The notes under the pieces are model-generated. The model did no database searches, was not told the DNA's origin, and worked only from the letters and a program-made list of their open reading frames with translations. From Rhizobium sp. TH2 (GTDB lineage Bacteria; Pseudomonadota; Alphaproteobacteria; Rhizobiales; Rhizobiaceae): 64,000 nt of DNA. The position numbers were made by a program, and so were the translations under genes. Position 1 is the first letter of the stretch. Every line of letters starts with the position of its first letter. The stretch is from assembly GCF_024707525.1 (NCBI RefSeq), contig NZ_CP062231.1, positions 124,001 through 188,000 of the forward strand. The letters are read 5' to 3'. Shown here in pieces: positions 18,504 to 27,119 of the stretch.

Positions 18504-19002
18504 GATCGTCCTGGCAGTCGAAATGGCAGAGCAGCATCTGCTTTGGGATCACGCACTGGTTCGCCGCGCTCCGCTCGGACGATTGCCAGCATCTCGGCGT
18601 GCCGGATGGCAGCCTGCGCTCAAGCTGGGAACATTGCTCCGAGATCGCGTTGAAGGCGGAAGCGCTCGGCTTTCGTAACCTTCTGTGCCCATCCTTGTGC
18701 CAGGTCGGGCAGGACACGCTGTCGCGCATCAGGCGCGGGCGCGAGAACTGGCCGATCAGTTCGGCTTTATCGAGCCGCATCTCTGGACGGGGATCGACCG
18801 ATCAGGTCCTCTCCGAGTTCAAAGCCGCCGGAAAATGGGCATCCGCGCCCTCATCCTGTCGGGTTATCCGCATCTCGACGAGGCCGAACATATTGGCACC
18901 AATGTTCTTCCCCAGTTGAAGACCTGCTCGCTGCCGCATGCCTATGGCCGCTTGCCTGTCGAGACACCGGCGACGCCGCTCAGGAACGGAGAGCGCCGGT
19001 GA
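18504..19002 (+). pseudogene. Decayed flavin-dependent (LLM-class, SsuD-like) monooxygenase
   Basis: Fragments of a luciferase-like alkanesulfonate monooxygenase occur in two frames. One frame reads CSEIALKAEALGFRNLLCPS and QVGQDTLS (about 18640-18724); the other reads ARELADQFGFIEPHLWTG (about 18742-18795); the first resumes with STDQVLSEFKAAGK (about 18799-18836), and the second returns with MGIRALILSGYPHLDEA to the natural C-terminus at 19002. Roughly 200 residues between the first two blocks are missing, and so is a short piece after WTG. The gene is clearly dead. Intact relatives oxidise sulfonates with FMNH2. Confidence 0.7.
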
Positions 19003-19112
19003 TGAAACATATGTCGCTGGCGCAATGACGTGTGCTGCATCGGTTCGACTATTTGTATATACTTAATCGACGCTCTCTAAGGAAAGGGTAGCGGCGATTG
19101 GGGGGATCAAGC

Positions 19113-20177
19113 ATGGACGAAGCCGACACCAAGGATGGCCCGAGTGCCGGTGGACCGTTGAGGGAACGGCTGCTCGCCGCCTGCCGGCTTCGGTTTCACG
19201 GATTTGCAGTCGCCACGATGATCGCGCTGGCAGCCGCATTCCTCTCGGAACATTATGGCGCGCCGGCCATGCTGCTTGCGATCTTGATCGGCTTGGCCCT
19301 GCATTTCCTCTCCGAGGATGAGCGAAGCCTGCCGGGGTTGGATTTCGCCGCGCGCACGATGCTGCGCTTCGGCATTGCCTGCCTCGGCCTGCGCGTGAGC
19401 CTCGGTATGTTCGTCGACCTCGGGCCGGTCATGCTCATCTTGATCGCGGTTGCGGTTGCGGGAACGATTGCCTTCGGCATTCTCGTCGCCCGGTTCGCCG
19501 GTCAGGATGCCCGCTTCGGCATGCTGACGGGGGGCGCCGTGGCGATCTGCGGCGCCTCTGCGGCCATGGCGATCGCGGCGGTGATCGCCCGGCCCGACAA
19601 GACGGAAGCCGAGCGGGAAATGGGTTTCGTCGTGATCGGCGTGACCATGCTTTCGACGCTCTCGATGATCTTCTATCCCGTGATCGCAACAGCGCTTGGG
19701 CTGCCGGAGCGTGAGATCGGCATGTTCCTCGGGGCGACCATCCACGATGTCGCACAGGTTGCCGGTGCGGGCTTTTCAGTCTCCGTTCCCGCCGGCGAAA
19801 CCGCGGTCTTCGTCAAGCTGATCCGGGTGACGATGCTGGCGCCGGTGGTCCTGGCCGCTGTCTTGATGTTCCGGCAATCGGCACCCGCAGGTACGCGCCG
19901 CCCGCCGCTCCTGCCGGGCTTCGTGATCGTCTTCATCCTGCTTGCGGCCATCAATTCGGTGGTGACGGTGCCGCCCATTGTCTCGGATCTCGCCGGCCAG
20001 GTCTCGCGCTGGGCTCTGCTCGTCGCGATCGCCGCCGTCGGCGTCAAGACATCGCTCGCCTCCATATCCAAGGTCGGCGGCCGTGCGATCAGTGCGCTTG
20101 TCGCCGACACAGTCTTCCTCGCGGTTTTCGTGCTGGTGGCCATGCTGCTGCTCGGCCCAGAACGGATCGGGGTCTGA
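19113..20177 (+). CDS. YeiH/UPF0324 family putative sulfate exporter
   Basis: A 354-residue integral membrane protein with about ten membrane helices. It carries the family signature GGAVAICGASAAMAIAAV (about residues 140-157) and the ATIHDVAQVAGAGFSVS block (about 207-223) of UPF0324 proteins, which are annotated as putative sulfate exporters from rhizobial and taurine-degradation genome contexts. ATG 19113 follows GGGGG at a good distance; the TTG start further upstream is rejected. The decayed sulfonate-type monooxygenase directly upstream hints at a former sulfur-handling unit. An AT-rich leader (TTGTATATACTTAAT, about 19051-19065) may hold its promoter. Confidence 0.85.
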   Translation: MDEADTKDGPSAGGPLRERLLAACRLRFHGFAVATMIALAAAFLSEHYGAPAMLLAILIGLALHFLSEDERSLPGLDFAARTMLRFGIACLGLRVSLGMFVDLGPVMLILIAVAVAGTIAFGILVARFAGQDARFGMLTGGAVAICGASAAMAIAAVIARPDKTEAEREMGFVVIGVTMLSTLSMIFYPVIATALGLPEREIGMFLGATIHDVAQVAGAGFSVSVPAGETAVFVKLIRVTMLAPVVLAAVLMFRQSAPAGTRRPPLLPGFVIVFILLAAINSVVTVPPIVSDLAGQVSRWALLVAIAAVGVKTSLASISKVGGRAISALVADTVFLAVFVLVAMLLLGPERIGV

Positions 20178-20185
20178 GCGATGAC

Positions 20186-20226
20186 CTCCGGCATGCCGTT
20201 CTCACCGGGATCACGGCATGCCGGAG
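20186..20226. terminator. Bidirectional stem-loop after the YeiH gene
   Basis: CTCCGGCATGCCG (20186-20198) and its exact complement at 20214-20226 form a 13-base stem around a 15-base loop, eight bases after the yeiH-type stop and overlapping the end of the LacI remnant on the other strand. Confidence 0.55.
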
Positions 20227-20462
20227 CGAGCCGGCCAGGTCGAGGCCCGCGCGACAAGATGGCATGCGAGTTCCACCCGGCGCGGCAGATCGGGTAGTCT
20301 CGAAAGGTTGTCGTAGAGAAGAGCGAGCCCGGACGAGCCGATTTCGCGCATCGGAATATGCATCGTCGTCGGCGGTGGGTTGAGGAAGGCGGCCTGCGGC
20401 AGGTCGCCCATGCCCATGACCGAGACATCGCCCGGCACGGAATAGCCCATCTGCTGCACGCC
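20211..20462 (-). pseudogene. C-terminal stump of a LacI-family regulator
   Basis: The minus strand reads the end of a LacI-type effector domain: QQMGYSVPGDVSVMGMGD, then a PPPTTMHIPMREIGSSGLAL block and LVARAST near the stop at 20211. This covers only about the last 80 of some 340 residues; no DNA-binding domain or first lobe is present within the window. The break near 20462 directly abuts the SDR stump on the opposite strand, suggesting loss of a divergent promoter region and both 5' gene parts in one deletion. Confidence 0.75.
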
Positions 20463-20465
20463 CCC

Positions 20466-20525
20466 GCCTCGTCATACGTGACCGGCACCGTGCTACCGGT
20501 CGATGGTGGATGGCTCGTGCGCTGA
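20466..20525 (+). pseudogene. C-terminal stump of a short-chain dehydrogenase
   Basis: The 20 codons (including stop) read ASSYVTGTVLPVDGGWLVR, the very characteristic SDR ending (Y-V-T-G-x-x-x-x-V-D-G-G-W). No upstream part of the gene exists; the sequence switches at about 20466 to the truncated LacI gene on the other strand. Confidence 0.7.
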
Positions 20526-20572
20526 TTTCGAGCGGCTGTTCTCAAGCTTCGGGTTGATTGCGGAGGCCGACT

Positions 20573-20849
20573 CTAGATCGTTTCATTGTTAAATGGAATC
20601 ATTCTGTTGGCTGAGACGGAGTCGGATATTCGTTCGGCCGGCGCGTGTCGTAGCCCAGATCTACGGCCAAGCCGGCCGAACGAATAGGCGGCCCGTATCG
20701 GCCAACCCCGAAGGGGCCGGGCATCTTTCCGCCAGGATCAGAGGCGATCGGCTCGGACGTACATCGGGGTATGCCCTTCGCCAATCGCCTCTGCCCTGAC
20801 GAAAACCTGCTCCGGCAGAATGCTTCCATTTAACAATGAAACGATCTAG
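20573..20849. mobile_element. 277-bp miniature inverted-repeat element (MITE)
   Basis: The 34-base ends 20573-20606 and 20816-20849 are reverse complements with a single mismatch (T at 20599 against G at 20823). TA flanks a GATCGTTTC...GAAACGATC core on both sides, consistent with a TA target duplication of the IS630/Tc1 type. There is no protein-coding content. The interior holds more palindromes: ATTCGTTCGGCCGGC at 20628-20642 with its complement at 20671-20685, and CAGAGGCGAT at 20739-20748 with its complement at 20784-20793. The element ends 34 bases before the bicupin start, so it may influence that gene's expression. Confidence 0.7.
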
Positions 20850-20883
20850 TTCACTGGGTCAGACCCCTTGATGGAGTATGCCG

Positions 20884-21900
20884 ATGGAAGACGTCGTCCC
20901 GCCCAAGCCGATTTCGCCATCCGATGTTCCCTGGACGGAATGGTCCGATATTCCGAACTTCGCCATGCGATACCGGCATCTGACCGTGGCCGCCTTGGGC
21001 GAGGACTATCATGTCGGCGTGGCGATCGAGGAGCTCGATCCGGGCAAGCGAACGGTGCCCGCCCACTATCATATCTTCGAGGAAGAGCATCTTTATGTCC
21101 TGGAAGGCACGCTCACCACGCGGATTGGTGACCGCTCTTATGAGATGAAAGCCGGCGACTATGTCTGCTATCCCGCCGGACAGCGGGCAGGGCATTGCCT
21201 CATCAACAACAGCCGGGAGGTTTGCCGTTATGTGATCTTTGGCGAGCGCAATCCCAACGAAGTCGTGGTCTATACCGATTCCAGCAAGGTTCTCGTGCGC
21301 GCCTTGGGCCGCCGGGCAATCTTCGACATGAACGCATTGCGCGGCTATTGGGACGGTGAGAATACCGGCCTTCCGGAAGGCCAAGTGGCACCCACCGACG
21401 GCATGGGCCTTGCCCCGGTCGTGCCTTTTGTCGCGAAAGTGCCGATCTCCTCCGAAGACGTGGCTTGGGAAGCTTCGCACGAAAGCGAGCGGTTCGGCGG
21501 GCGCGCAAAACACCTCACCTACGCAGCCGTTGGCCGGAACTATCGCGTCGGTTCGCTGATCGAATCCCCGGCGCCCGGCAAGCGACTGGCGCCCAGGCAT
21601 TATCACATGCTTGAGGAGGAGCATGCGCTGATCCTCGAGGGGCAGGTGACGCTGCTGCTCGGAGACGAACAGTACGAAATGAAGGCCGGCGACTACGTCT
21701 GCTTCCCGGCCGGGATCAAGGTTCCCCATGCTTTCATGAACAGCGGCGCTGGGCCATGCAGCTACCTGATGATCGGCGAACAGAATCCGAACGAGGTATG
21801 CGTCTATCCGGATTCCAACAAGATCATGGTCAGAGCGCTACGTTCTTACGACGACATATTCGATATGTCGGCCACGAGGAATTATTGGGACGGCGAGTAG
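20884..21900 (+). CDS. Bicupin protein (two tandem cupin domains)
   Basis: A 338-residue soluble protein made of two similar halves (about 1-165 and 180-338). Each half has the metal-binding cupin pattern: PAHYHIFEEEHLYVLEG with YEMKAGDYVCYPAG and a later His in the first; PRHYHMLEEEHALILEG with YEMKAGDYVCFPAG in the second, and each ends in a Y-W-D-G-E motif. Both sets of His-His-Glu-His ligands look intact. ATG 20884 lies seven bases after GGAG; an ATG at 20878 is too close to that site. Cupins of this type include sugar isomerases and ring-cleaving or decarboxylating enzymes; the substrate is unknown. Confidence 0.8.
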   Translation: MEDVVPPKPISPSDVPWTEWSDIPNFAMRYRHLTVAALGEDYHVGVAIEELDPGKRTVPAHYHIFEEEHLYVLEGTLTTRIGDRSYEMKAGDYVCYPAGQRAGHCLINNSREVCRYVIFGERNPNEVVVYTDSSKVLVRALGRRAIFDMNALRGYWDGENTGLPEGQVAPTDGMGLAPVVPFVAKVPISSEDVAWEASHESERFGGRAKHLTYAAVGRNYRVGSLIESPAPGKRLAPRHYHMLEEEHALILEGQVTLLLGDEQYEMKAGDYVCFPAGIKVPHAFMNSGAGPCSYLMIGEQNPNEVCVYPDSNKIMVRALRSYDDIFDMSATRNYWDGE

Positions 21901-21931
21901 GCGCGCTGATACGCGCCTACAATGGTCTCTG

Positions 21932-22789
21932 CTAAACAGACAGCCCATAGGCTTCGATCGCCGATCGGCCGAAGATCTGGTCGCGCTCCGCCGCCGTCAG
22001 GTCGCTCAGGCACTCCCGAAGCGCGCCCATTACCTGTGCGTAACTCCCCGCCACGAGGCAGACCGGCCAATCGGTGCCGAACATACAGCGGTCGACCCCG
22101 AAAATGTCGATCACCTCCATCACATAAGGTTTGAGATCGACCGGCGTCCATGTCCGCCAGTTGGCCTCCGTCACCATACCGGAGAGCTTGCACCAGACAT
22201 GCCCGCGTTCGGCACGGAACCCCTGCATGAGTGCAGCCCATTCCTTGAAGCCGTGATTGCGGATCTCCGGCTTGGAAATGTGATCGAGCACGAACCGCTT
22301 CTCGGGAAATGCCCTGGCGGTTTCGATGCAGGAAGGCAGTTGTGGTAGGTTGGGCACGAGATCGTAAACAAGCCCCGCATCCTGTACCGCTCGGAGTCCA
22401 CGTTTCACATCCGGCCGCAGCAACCAGTTGGGATCGCTTTCCGTCTGGATCAGGTGCCGGATGCCGACCAGCCATTTACCCGCGGGACTGGCCTTCAACA
22501 CCGTGATCGTCTCGCTGACCTCCGGGTCCGTCAGATCGACCCAGCCGACGACACCCTTGACGAAATCCGTTGCTTCGGCGGTGCGGATGAAATCCCAGGT
22601 CTCGCCGAGATCGTTCCAGGTCTGCACCAGAACGGTGCCGGTGACACCGTTTTCCCGGAGCGAGGGCCGTAGATCCTCGGGCGCGAATACACGATTGATC
22701 GGTTCGAACGGCCCGCTCAGCCAGCCATAGTCACCGCCGCTGGATGGGTTCCAGAAATGATGGTGTGCGTCGATGATGGGAGATGTCAT
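21932..22789 (-). CDS. Amidohydrolase-family lactonase (COG3618, fuconolactonase-like)
   Basis: A 285-residue TIM-barrel hydrolase. The N-terminal IIDAHHHFWNP gives the HxH metal pair at about residues 9-11, followed by the Y-x-W-L block and the C-terminal FGTDWPVCLVAGSY motif with the catalytic Asp. This is the L-fuconolactonase / 2-pyrone-4,6-dicarboxylate lactonase family, which opens sugar-acid lactones. ATG 22789 follows GAGGAGAG; the longer open frame has no family similarity before it. It lies ten bases after the aldo/keto reductase gene in a leftward two-gene operon, fitting dehydrogenation of an aldose to a lactone followed by hydrolysis. Confidence 0.85.
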   Translation of the reverse strand: MTSPIIDAHHHFWNPSSGGDYGWLSGPFEPINRVFAPEDLRPSLRENGVTGTVLVQTWNDLGETWDFIRTAEATDFVKGVVGWVDLTDPEVSETITVLKASPAGKWLVGIRHLIQTESDPNWLLRPDVKRGLRAVQDAGLVYDLVPNLPQLPSCIETARAFPEKRFVLDHISKPEIRNHGFKEWAALMQGFRAERGHVWCKLSGMVTEANWRTWTPVDLKPYVMEVIDIFGVDRCMFGTDWPVCLVAGSYAQVMGALRECLSDLTAAERDQIFGRSAIEAYGLSV

Positions 22790-22799
22790 TTTTCTCTCC

Positions 22800-23786
22800 T
22801 CACCAGCGCTGATGCACATAAGGCTTGATCCGGCTGTCATAGATGGCCCGGATCTCGGCCATGGCACTGTCCGGAATCGGCGGCAGCGCGGCAGCCTCGG
22901 CATTGGATTTCGCCTGCGCCGGATTGCGCGCGCCGGGAATCGCGACCGTCACCGCATCGAACATCAGGATCCAGCGAAGCGCGAATTTCGCCATCGTCGT
23001 ATCGCCGGAGACCAGTGGTCGGACGCGCTCGACGGCATCGAGACCGACCTCATAGGGCACACCGGAGAACGTCTCGCCGACGTCAAACGCCTCGCCATTG
23101 CGGTTGAACAGGCGGTGGTCGTCGGCCGCGAATTTCGTATCCTTCTTGAACTTGCCGGAGAGCAGGCCGCTGGCGAGCGGCACGCGGGCGATGATCGCCA
23201 CGTTCTTCTGCTTTGCCAGTTCGAAGAAGCGTTCGATCGGACGCTGGCGGAACGCGTTGAAGACGATCTGGATTGAAACCACGTTGGGATATTCGATCGC
23301 CTTCAGCGCTTCCTCGACCCGCTCGACACTGACGCCGTAGTGGCGGATCTTCTTCTGGTCGACGAGCTTGTCGAGCCGGTCGAACACCTCCGGATGATAA
23401 TAGAGATCGGTCGGTGGGCAGTGGAGCTGCACGAGGTCGAGTGTATCCATGTCGAGATTTTTGCGGCTGCGGTCGATATAGGTGGTGAGGTTTTCCATGC
23501 TGTAGCCCTCGACCGTCTGCTGCGGCAACCGCCTGCCGGCCTTGGTCGCGATATAGGGCAGCACGCCGCCGCGTTCCTTCATCACGCGGGCGATCAGTTT
23601 CTCCGAATGCCCGTCGCCATAGACGTCCGCCGTGTCGATGAAGGTGATGCCATTGTCGAGCGCGGCATGGAGTGCCGCCAGCGCATCATCATCGTTCACC
23701 TCGCCCCAGGCGGCGCCGATGGCCCAGGCTCCAAAGCCGATTTCGCTCACATTGCGGCCTGTGCGGCCAAACGGTCTTTCGCGCAT
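22800..23786 (-). CDS. Aldo/keto reductase (L-fucose / D-threo-aldose dehydrogenase-like)
   Basis: A 328-residue AKR. The tetrad appears as D and Y in FIDTADVYGDGHSE (about residues 50-63), K in YIATKAG and H in VQLHCPP. The IPGARNPAQAKSN coenzyme motif is near the C-terminus. Some AKRs of this group oxidise L-fucose or D-threo-aldoses to lactones, which fits the lactonase encoded just downstream. ATG 23786 has the ribosome site AGGGAGAG; an ATG 21 bases upstream is in frame but lacks one. The promoter region contains two TTGTACGACAA operators. Confidence 0.85.
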   Translation of the reverse strand: MRERPFGRTGRNVSEIGFGAWAIGAAWGEVNDDDALAALHAALDNGITFIDTADVYGDGHSEKLIARVMKERGGVLPYIATKAGRRLPQQTVEGYSMENLTTYIDRSRKNLDMDTLDLVQLHCPPTDLYYHPEVFDRLDKLVDQKKIRHYGVSVERVEEALKAIEYPNVVSIQIVFNAFRQRPIERFFELAKQKNVAIIARVPLASGLLSGKFKKDTKFAADDHRLFNRNGEAFDVGETFSGVPYEVGLDAVERVRPLVSGDTTMAKFALRWILMFDAVTVAIPGARNPAQAKSNAEAAALPPIPDSAMAEIRAIYDSRIKPYVHQRW

Positions 23787-23825
23787 TTGTGCTCTCCCTT
23801 TTCGCATTTTCTCTGGTCGTCAAGC

Positions 23826-23907
23826 TTGTACGACAACCGCGTGGCGATCCGCTTGACATGCCAATGAGATCGTATTAACAGAAAACAGGGTTGTACGACA
23901 ACCCTGT
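23826..23907. promoter_or_regulatory. Divergent promoter with two GntR-type operators
   Basis: TTGTACGACAA occurs at 23826-23836 and at 23891-23901. The second copy is embedded in a longer inverted repeat (ACAGGGTTGT at 23885-23894, ACAACCCTGT at 23898-23907). The core fits the FadR/LldR-type consensus TnGTnnnACnA. Between them lies TTGACA (23853-23858) with a weak -10 TTAACA (23875-23880, spacer 16) reading right toward the Liv binding protein, so the second operator would sit just downstream of the start point. The first operator is placed to control the leftward aldo/keto reductase operon. Confidence 0.7.
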
Positions 23908-23939
23908 AAGAATGCAAAATTTGATCGGGAGGATCAACC

Positions 23940-25148
23940 GTGAGATCTCTGTTATTGAGAGGCGCGTCCATGGCGCTTTGCCTCAGCGCATTCGGCTTGC
24001 CTGCAAAGGCCGAGGACATCATCAAGATCGGCGTCATCGCCGCCGAATCGGGCGCCTTCGTCTCGGCCGGCCACACATTGCCGGCGGGCGTCGGGCTCGC
24101 CATCAAGCAGATCAACGATGCGGGTGGCATCAAGGTTGGCGACAAGGTCTACAAGCTCGAAATGGTCAAGCGAGACGACCGCACAGATATCGCGACCGCG
24201 ATTGCCGCCACACAGGAACTGGTGCGCGACGAGAAGGTCGCCGCGATCTTCGGCTCGGAATCACATGATTTCACGCTCGCCATGGCGAAGATCACCCAGC
24301 CGGCAAAGATCATCCACTTCGCCGGCAATTCGACGCTCGGCAAGGTGCTGACGCCGGATGGCGTGAAACCCGGCGGCGACGTCCATTATCTCTTCCAGTC
24401 CGAGCCGCAGGAGTTCCAGCGTTCAGGCTCCACCGCGCGCGGCGTGCTGTCGCTGCTTGAGCCGCTGCTCGGCTCCAAGCCCAAGAAGTCCGTGATGATC
24501 GTCGGCAACGATGCGACCGGCCAGTTCCTGTCGTCCTTCTACTTCACGGCGCTGAAAGCGGAAGGCCAGGAAGTGCCGGATATCATCTTCTACCCGCCGG
24601 ATACGACTGACTTCTCGCCCTTCCTGACCAAGGCGAAGAGCTTCGATCCCGATGTCATCCACTTCTGGTACAACGGCGACTCGACGCTGACGGCACTGCC
24701 GCAGGCGCTCGAACTCGGTGCGGCCAAGAGCTACTTCCTGTTCGGCGTCGATCCCGGCATCTGGAAGGAACGCGGACTGACGGCCGACGTGCCCGTGGCG
24801 ATGAGCTGCGTGCCGGTCTGCTGGGGCGCGTCGTCCAACCCCAATTCCAAGGCCTATTTCGATGCCTACTTTGCGGCAGGGGCGCCGCATGGCGTGACCT
24901 CATCGGTGTCGCTGCTCTATCACGACTATGTCCACTTCCTCGCGGAATCCTGGGTGAAGGCCGGCAGCTTCGACCCCGACAAGACCGTGGATGCGCTGAT
25001 GTCGATCAAGCATTCCGGCGTCGTCTCCGACAGCCTCGCCTTCAACGAGACCCATCAGGTGACGCATGCAACGGAGGTCTGCGCCGCGGCCCCCGGTGGC
25101 GAGATCACTTGCTCGATGCAGCAGCCGCCCGAAAAGGCGCCTGAATAA
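23940..25148 (+). CDS. Liv-type ABC transporter solute-binding protein
   Basis: A 402-residue periplasmic binding protein. The signal peptide spans about 28 residues (GASMALCLSAFGLPAKA then cleavage), after which come IIKIGVIAAESGAF and INDAGGIKVGDKVYKLEM, the normal Peripla_BP_6 start. GTG 23940 is used with GGGAGG seven bases upstream; the next ATG (23970) would shorten the signal peptide. It heads a complete operon with two permeases and two ATPases. The presence of lactone-forming and deoxysugar-type genes around it leaves its ligand open: amino acid, amide or organic acid. Confidence 0.9.
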   Translation: MRSLLLRGASMALCLSAFGLPAKAEDIIKIGVIAAESGAFVSAGHTLPAGVGLAIKQINDAGGIKVGDKVYKLEMVKRDDRTDIATAIAATQELVRDEKVAAIFGSESHDFTLAMAKITQPAKIIHFAGNSTLGKVLTPDGVKPGGDVHYLFQSEPQEFQRSGSTARGVLSLLEPLLGSKPKKSVMIVGNDATGQFLSSFYFTALKAEGQEVPDIIFYPPDTTDFSPFLTKAKSFDPDVIHFWYNGDSTLTALPQALELGAAKSYFLFGVDPGIWKERGLTADVPVAMSCVPVCWGASSNPNSKAYFDAYFAAGAPHGVTSSVSLLYHDYVHFLAESWVKAGSFDPDKTVDALMSIKHSGVVSDSLAFNETHQVTHATEVCAAAPGGEITCSMQQPPEKAPE

Positions 25149-25223
25149 CCAGCCGTAACATTGCGGGAGGCGGGCCTTGCCACGCCTCCCGCACACCTAA
25201 TTCCAGTTGAAGACGAGAGAACA

Positions 25224-26093
25224 GTGGACATTCTCCTCCAGCAACTCCTGAACGGGCTATCGATCGCCAGCGTGATCACCCTTATCGCCGTTGGCGTCAC
25301 CCTGATCTTCGGCCTGACCGGAATCATCAATTTCGCCCATGGCGAATTCCTGATGGTTGGCAGCATCGTGACCTGGCTCGCCGTGAGCTCCGGCATCAGC
25401 TTCTGGATCGCCATCGTTCTTGCCATCGTAGCCGTCGCCCTCATGGGCTTCGTGCTCGAGCGCGGCCTGTTCCAGTTCACGCTGACGCGGCCGACCAACG
25501 GCTTCATCGTCTCGCTCGGGCTGATCGTGGTTCTCCAGCATATCGTGATTTTCCTCTACGACCCCAACCAGAAGAGCATTCCGCGTCCGCTGGTCACTGT
25601 CTGGGAGGTTGCTGGCGTCCGCATCGCCTCGGTGCGGCTCATGGTCATTCTGGTCACGGTCGCCGTGGTCGCGGCAACTTTCATGATGGTGACCCGCAGC
25701 CGCTACGGCCGTGCGCTGCGGGCGAGCGTGGAGGATCGTGATACGGCCGCGCTGATGGGCATCCCCGTCAGGCGCTATATCACCGGCGTCTTCGTGCTCG
25801 GCAGCGCACTGGCCGGCCTCGGCGGCGCGCTTCTGATCGCGCTATTTCCCATTACGCCCTTCACCGGCGGCACCATGGTCATGAAGGGTTTCGCGGTCGC
25901 ACTGATCGGCGGCCTGGGCAATCTCTCCGGGGCCGTCGTCGCGGGCCTTATCCTCGGCCTCGTCGAGGGCTTCAGCGCCGGCTACGGCTTCGCAGAATGG
26001 ACGGACGCCTACTCCTTCGGCCTGATGATCCTCGTTCTGTTGTTCCGGCCGCATGGCCTGTTCGGCGGCACCAGCGGCCCGAAGATGGCGTGA
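25224..26093 (+). CDS. LivH-type ABC permease
   Basis: A 289-residue membrane protein with the LivH signature GVTLIFGLTGIINFAHGEF (about residues 26-44) and the coupling loop YGRALRASVEDRDTAALMGI (about 165-184), plus about eight hydrophobic helices. GTG 25224 is chosen because it directly begins the first amphipathic helix and follows AGACGAGAG; a longer frame upstream overlaps the leader and lacks similarity. Second gene in the Liv operon starting at 23940, and 15 bases before the livM-like gene. Confidence 0.9.
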   Translation: MDILLQQLLNGLSIASVITLIAVGVTLIFGLTGIINFAHGEFLMVGSIVTWLAVSSGISFWIAIVLAIVAVALMGFVLERGLFQFTLTRPTNGFIVSLGLIVVLQHIVIFLYDPNQKSIPRPLVTVWEVAGVRIASVRLMVILVTVAVVAATFMMVTRSRYGRALRASVEDRDTAALMGIPVRRYITGVFVLGSALAGLGGALLIALFPITPFTGGTMVMKGFAVALIGGLGNLSGAVVAGLILGLVEGFSAGYGFAEWTDAYSFGLMILVLLFRPHGLFGGTSGPKMA

Positions 26094-26108
26094 GTTGAAA
26101 GCAGCTTC

Positions 26109-27119
26109 ATGAACAGAACGTCTTCCACTTTCCTGTCCCTTCTCCCCGTGCTGATCGCCGTCGCACTTCTGGCGCTGGTGCCGCTCTTCGGCCCGAGCAA
26201 CCGGCTGCTGTCGCTCGCGATCTCCGCCGGAATCAACATCGTGGCGCTTTACGGGCTCTCCGTGTTGTTCGGTCAGACCGGCATTCTCTCGATGGGGCAT
26301 GCGGCACTCGTTGGCGTCGGAGCCTATGTCGCGGCGATCTTTGCGCGCGATTTCGGCATCGGCTTCTGGCTGTCGATTCCCGCCGGTGGCCTTCTGGCAG
26401 CGGTCGCTGCCGCCATTATCGGCGTGCCATCGCTCAGGGTCAGCGGCCATCATTTCGTGATCATGACCTTCGCCTTCGGCCAGTTGCTGGCGATCGTGCT
26501 CACCAATGGCGGGGAATTCACCGGTGCCGCGACCGGCCTCGACCTGCAGATGCCGGTGATGCTGTTCGGCAGCCGCATCGATGATCTCGTGCCCTATTAT
26601 CTCCTGGTCGTCGGCTTCGTCGCGCTGAGTGCGATCGCAAGCTGGTGGATCATCAATTCAAGCTACGGCCGGACCTTGAGGGCGATCCGCGAGAACGAGA
26701 AGCTCGCGGCCTCGCTCGGCATCAATGTCGGCCGCCACAAGATCGGGGCCTTCGTGGTCAGCGGCCTATTCGCCGGGGTCGCAGGCGTGCTGCTGGCCTA
26801 TTTCTTCCGCCATATCTCGCCCGGCCAGTTCTCATCCTTCCCCAGCATCTATCTCGCACTCATGGTGATGATCGGCGGCGCCCGGCTGTTGCTAGGACCG
26901 CTCGCCGGCGGCATCCTGGTCGCCTTCCTGCCTGAAGTGCTGAATCTCGATCCCGTCGAGTCCCGCATCCTCTACGGCATCTGCCTGATCGCCGTGATCC
27001 TGCTTCTGCCCAACGGCCTGATCGCGGGCATCGTCGAGGCCTGGCACAGACTGTTCAAGTCACGTGTCTCCGGGCCCGAAATCACGGCCGCCAAGCAGGC
27101 ATCGGAGGCGGGCCGATGA
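26109..27119 (+). CDS. LivM-type ABC permease
   Basis: A 336-residue membrane protein of the LivM family. It has the NIVALYGLSVLFGQTGILSMGH block (about residues 40-60) and the coupling loop YGRTLRAIRENEKLAASLGI (about 186-205), plus the C-terminal ILLLPNGLIAG ending. About nine membrane helices can be seen. It follows a GAAAGCAGC leader and overlaps the ATPase gene by four bases. It forms the heterodimeric channel with the LivH-type subunit. Confidence 0.9.
   Translation: MNRTSSTFLSLLPVLIAVALLALVPLFGPSNRLLSLAISAGINIVALYGLSVLFGQTGILSMGHAALVGVGAYVAAIFARDFGIGFWLSIPAGGLLAAVAAAIIGVPSLRVSGHHFVIMTFAFGQLLAIVLTNGGEFTGAATGLDLQMPVMLFGSRIDDLVPYYLLVVGFVALSAIASWWIINSSYGRTLRAIRENEKLAASLGINVGRHKIGAFVVSGLFAGVAGVLLAYFFRHISPGQFSSFPSIYLALMVMIGGARLLLGPLAGGILVAFLPEVLNLDPVESRILYGICLIAVILLLPNGLIAGIVEAWHRLFKSRVSGPEITAAKQASEAGR

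Noticed and set aside
20573..20849. CRISPR-like or REP array
   Set aside because: Only one pair of inverted ends is present, with no spaced direct repeats; a MITE explains the layout better.
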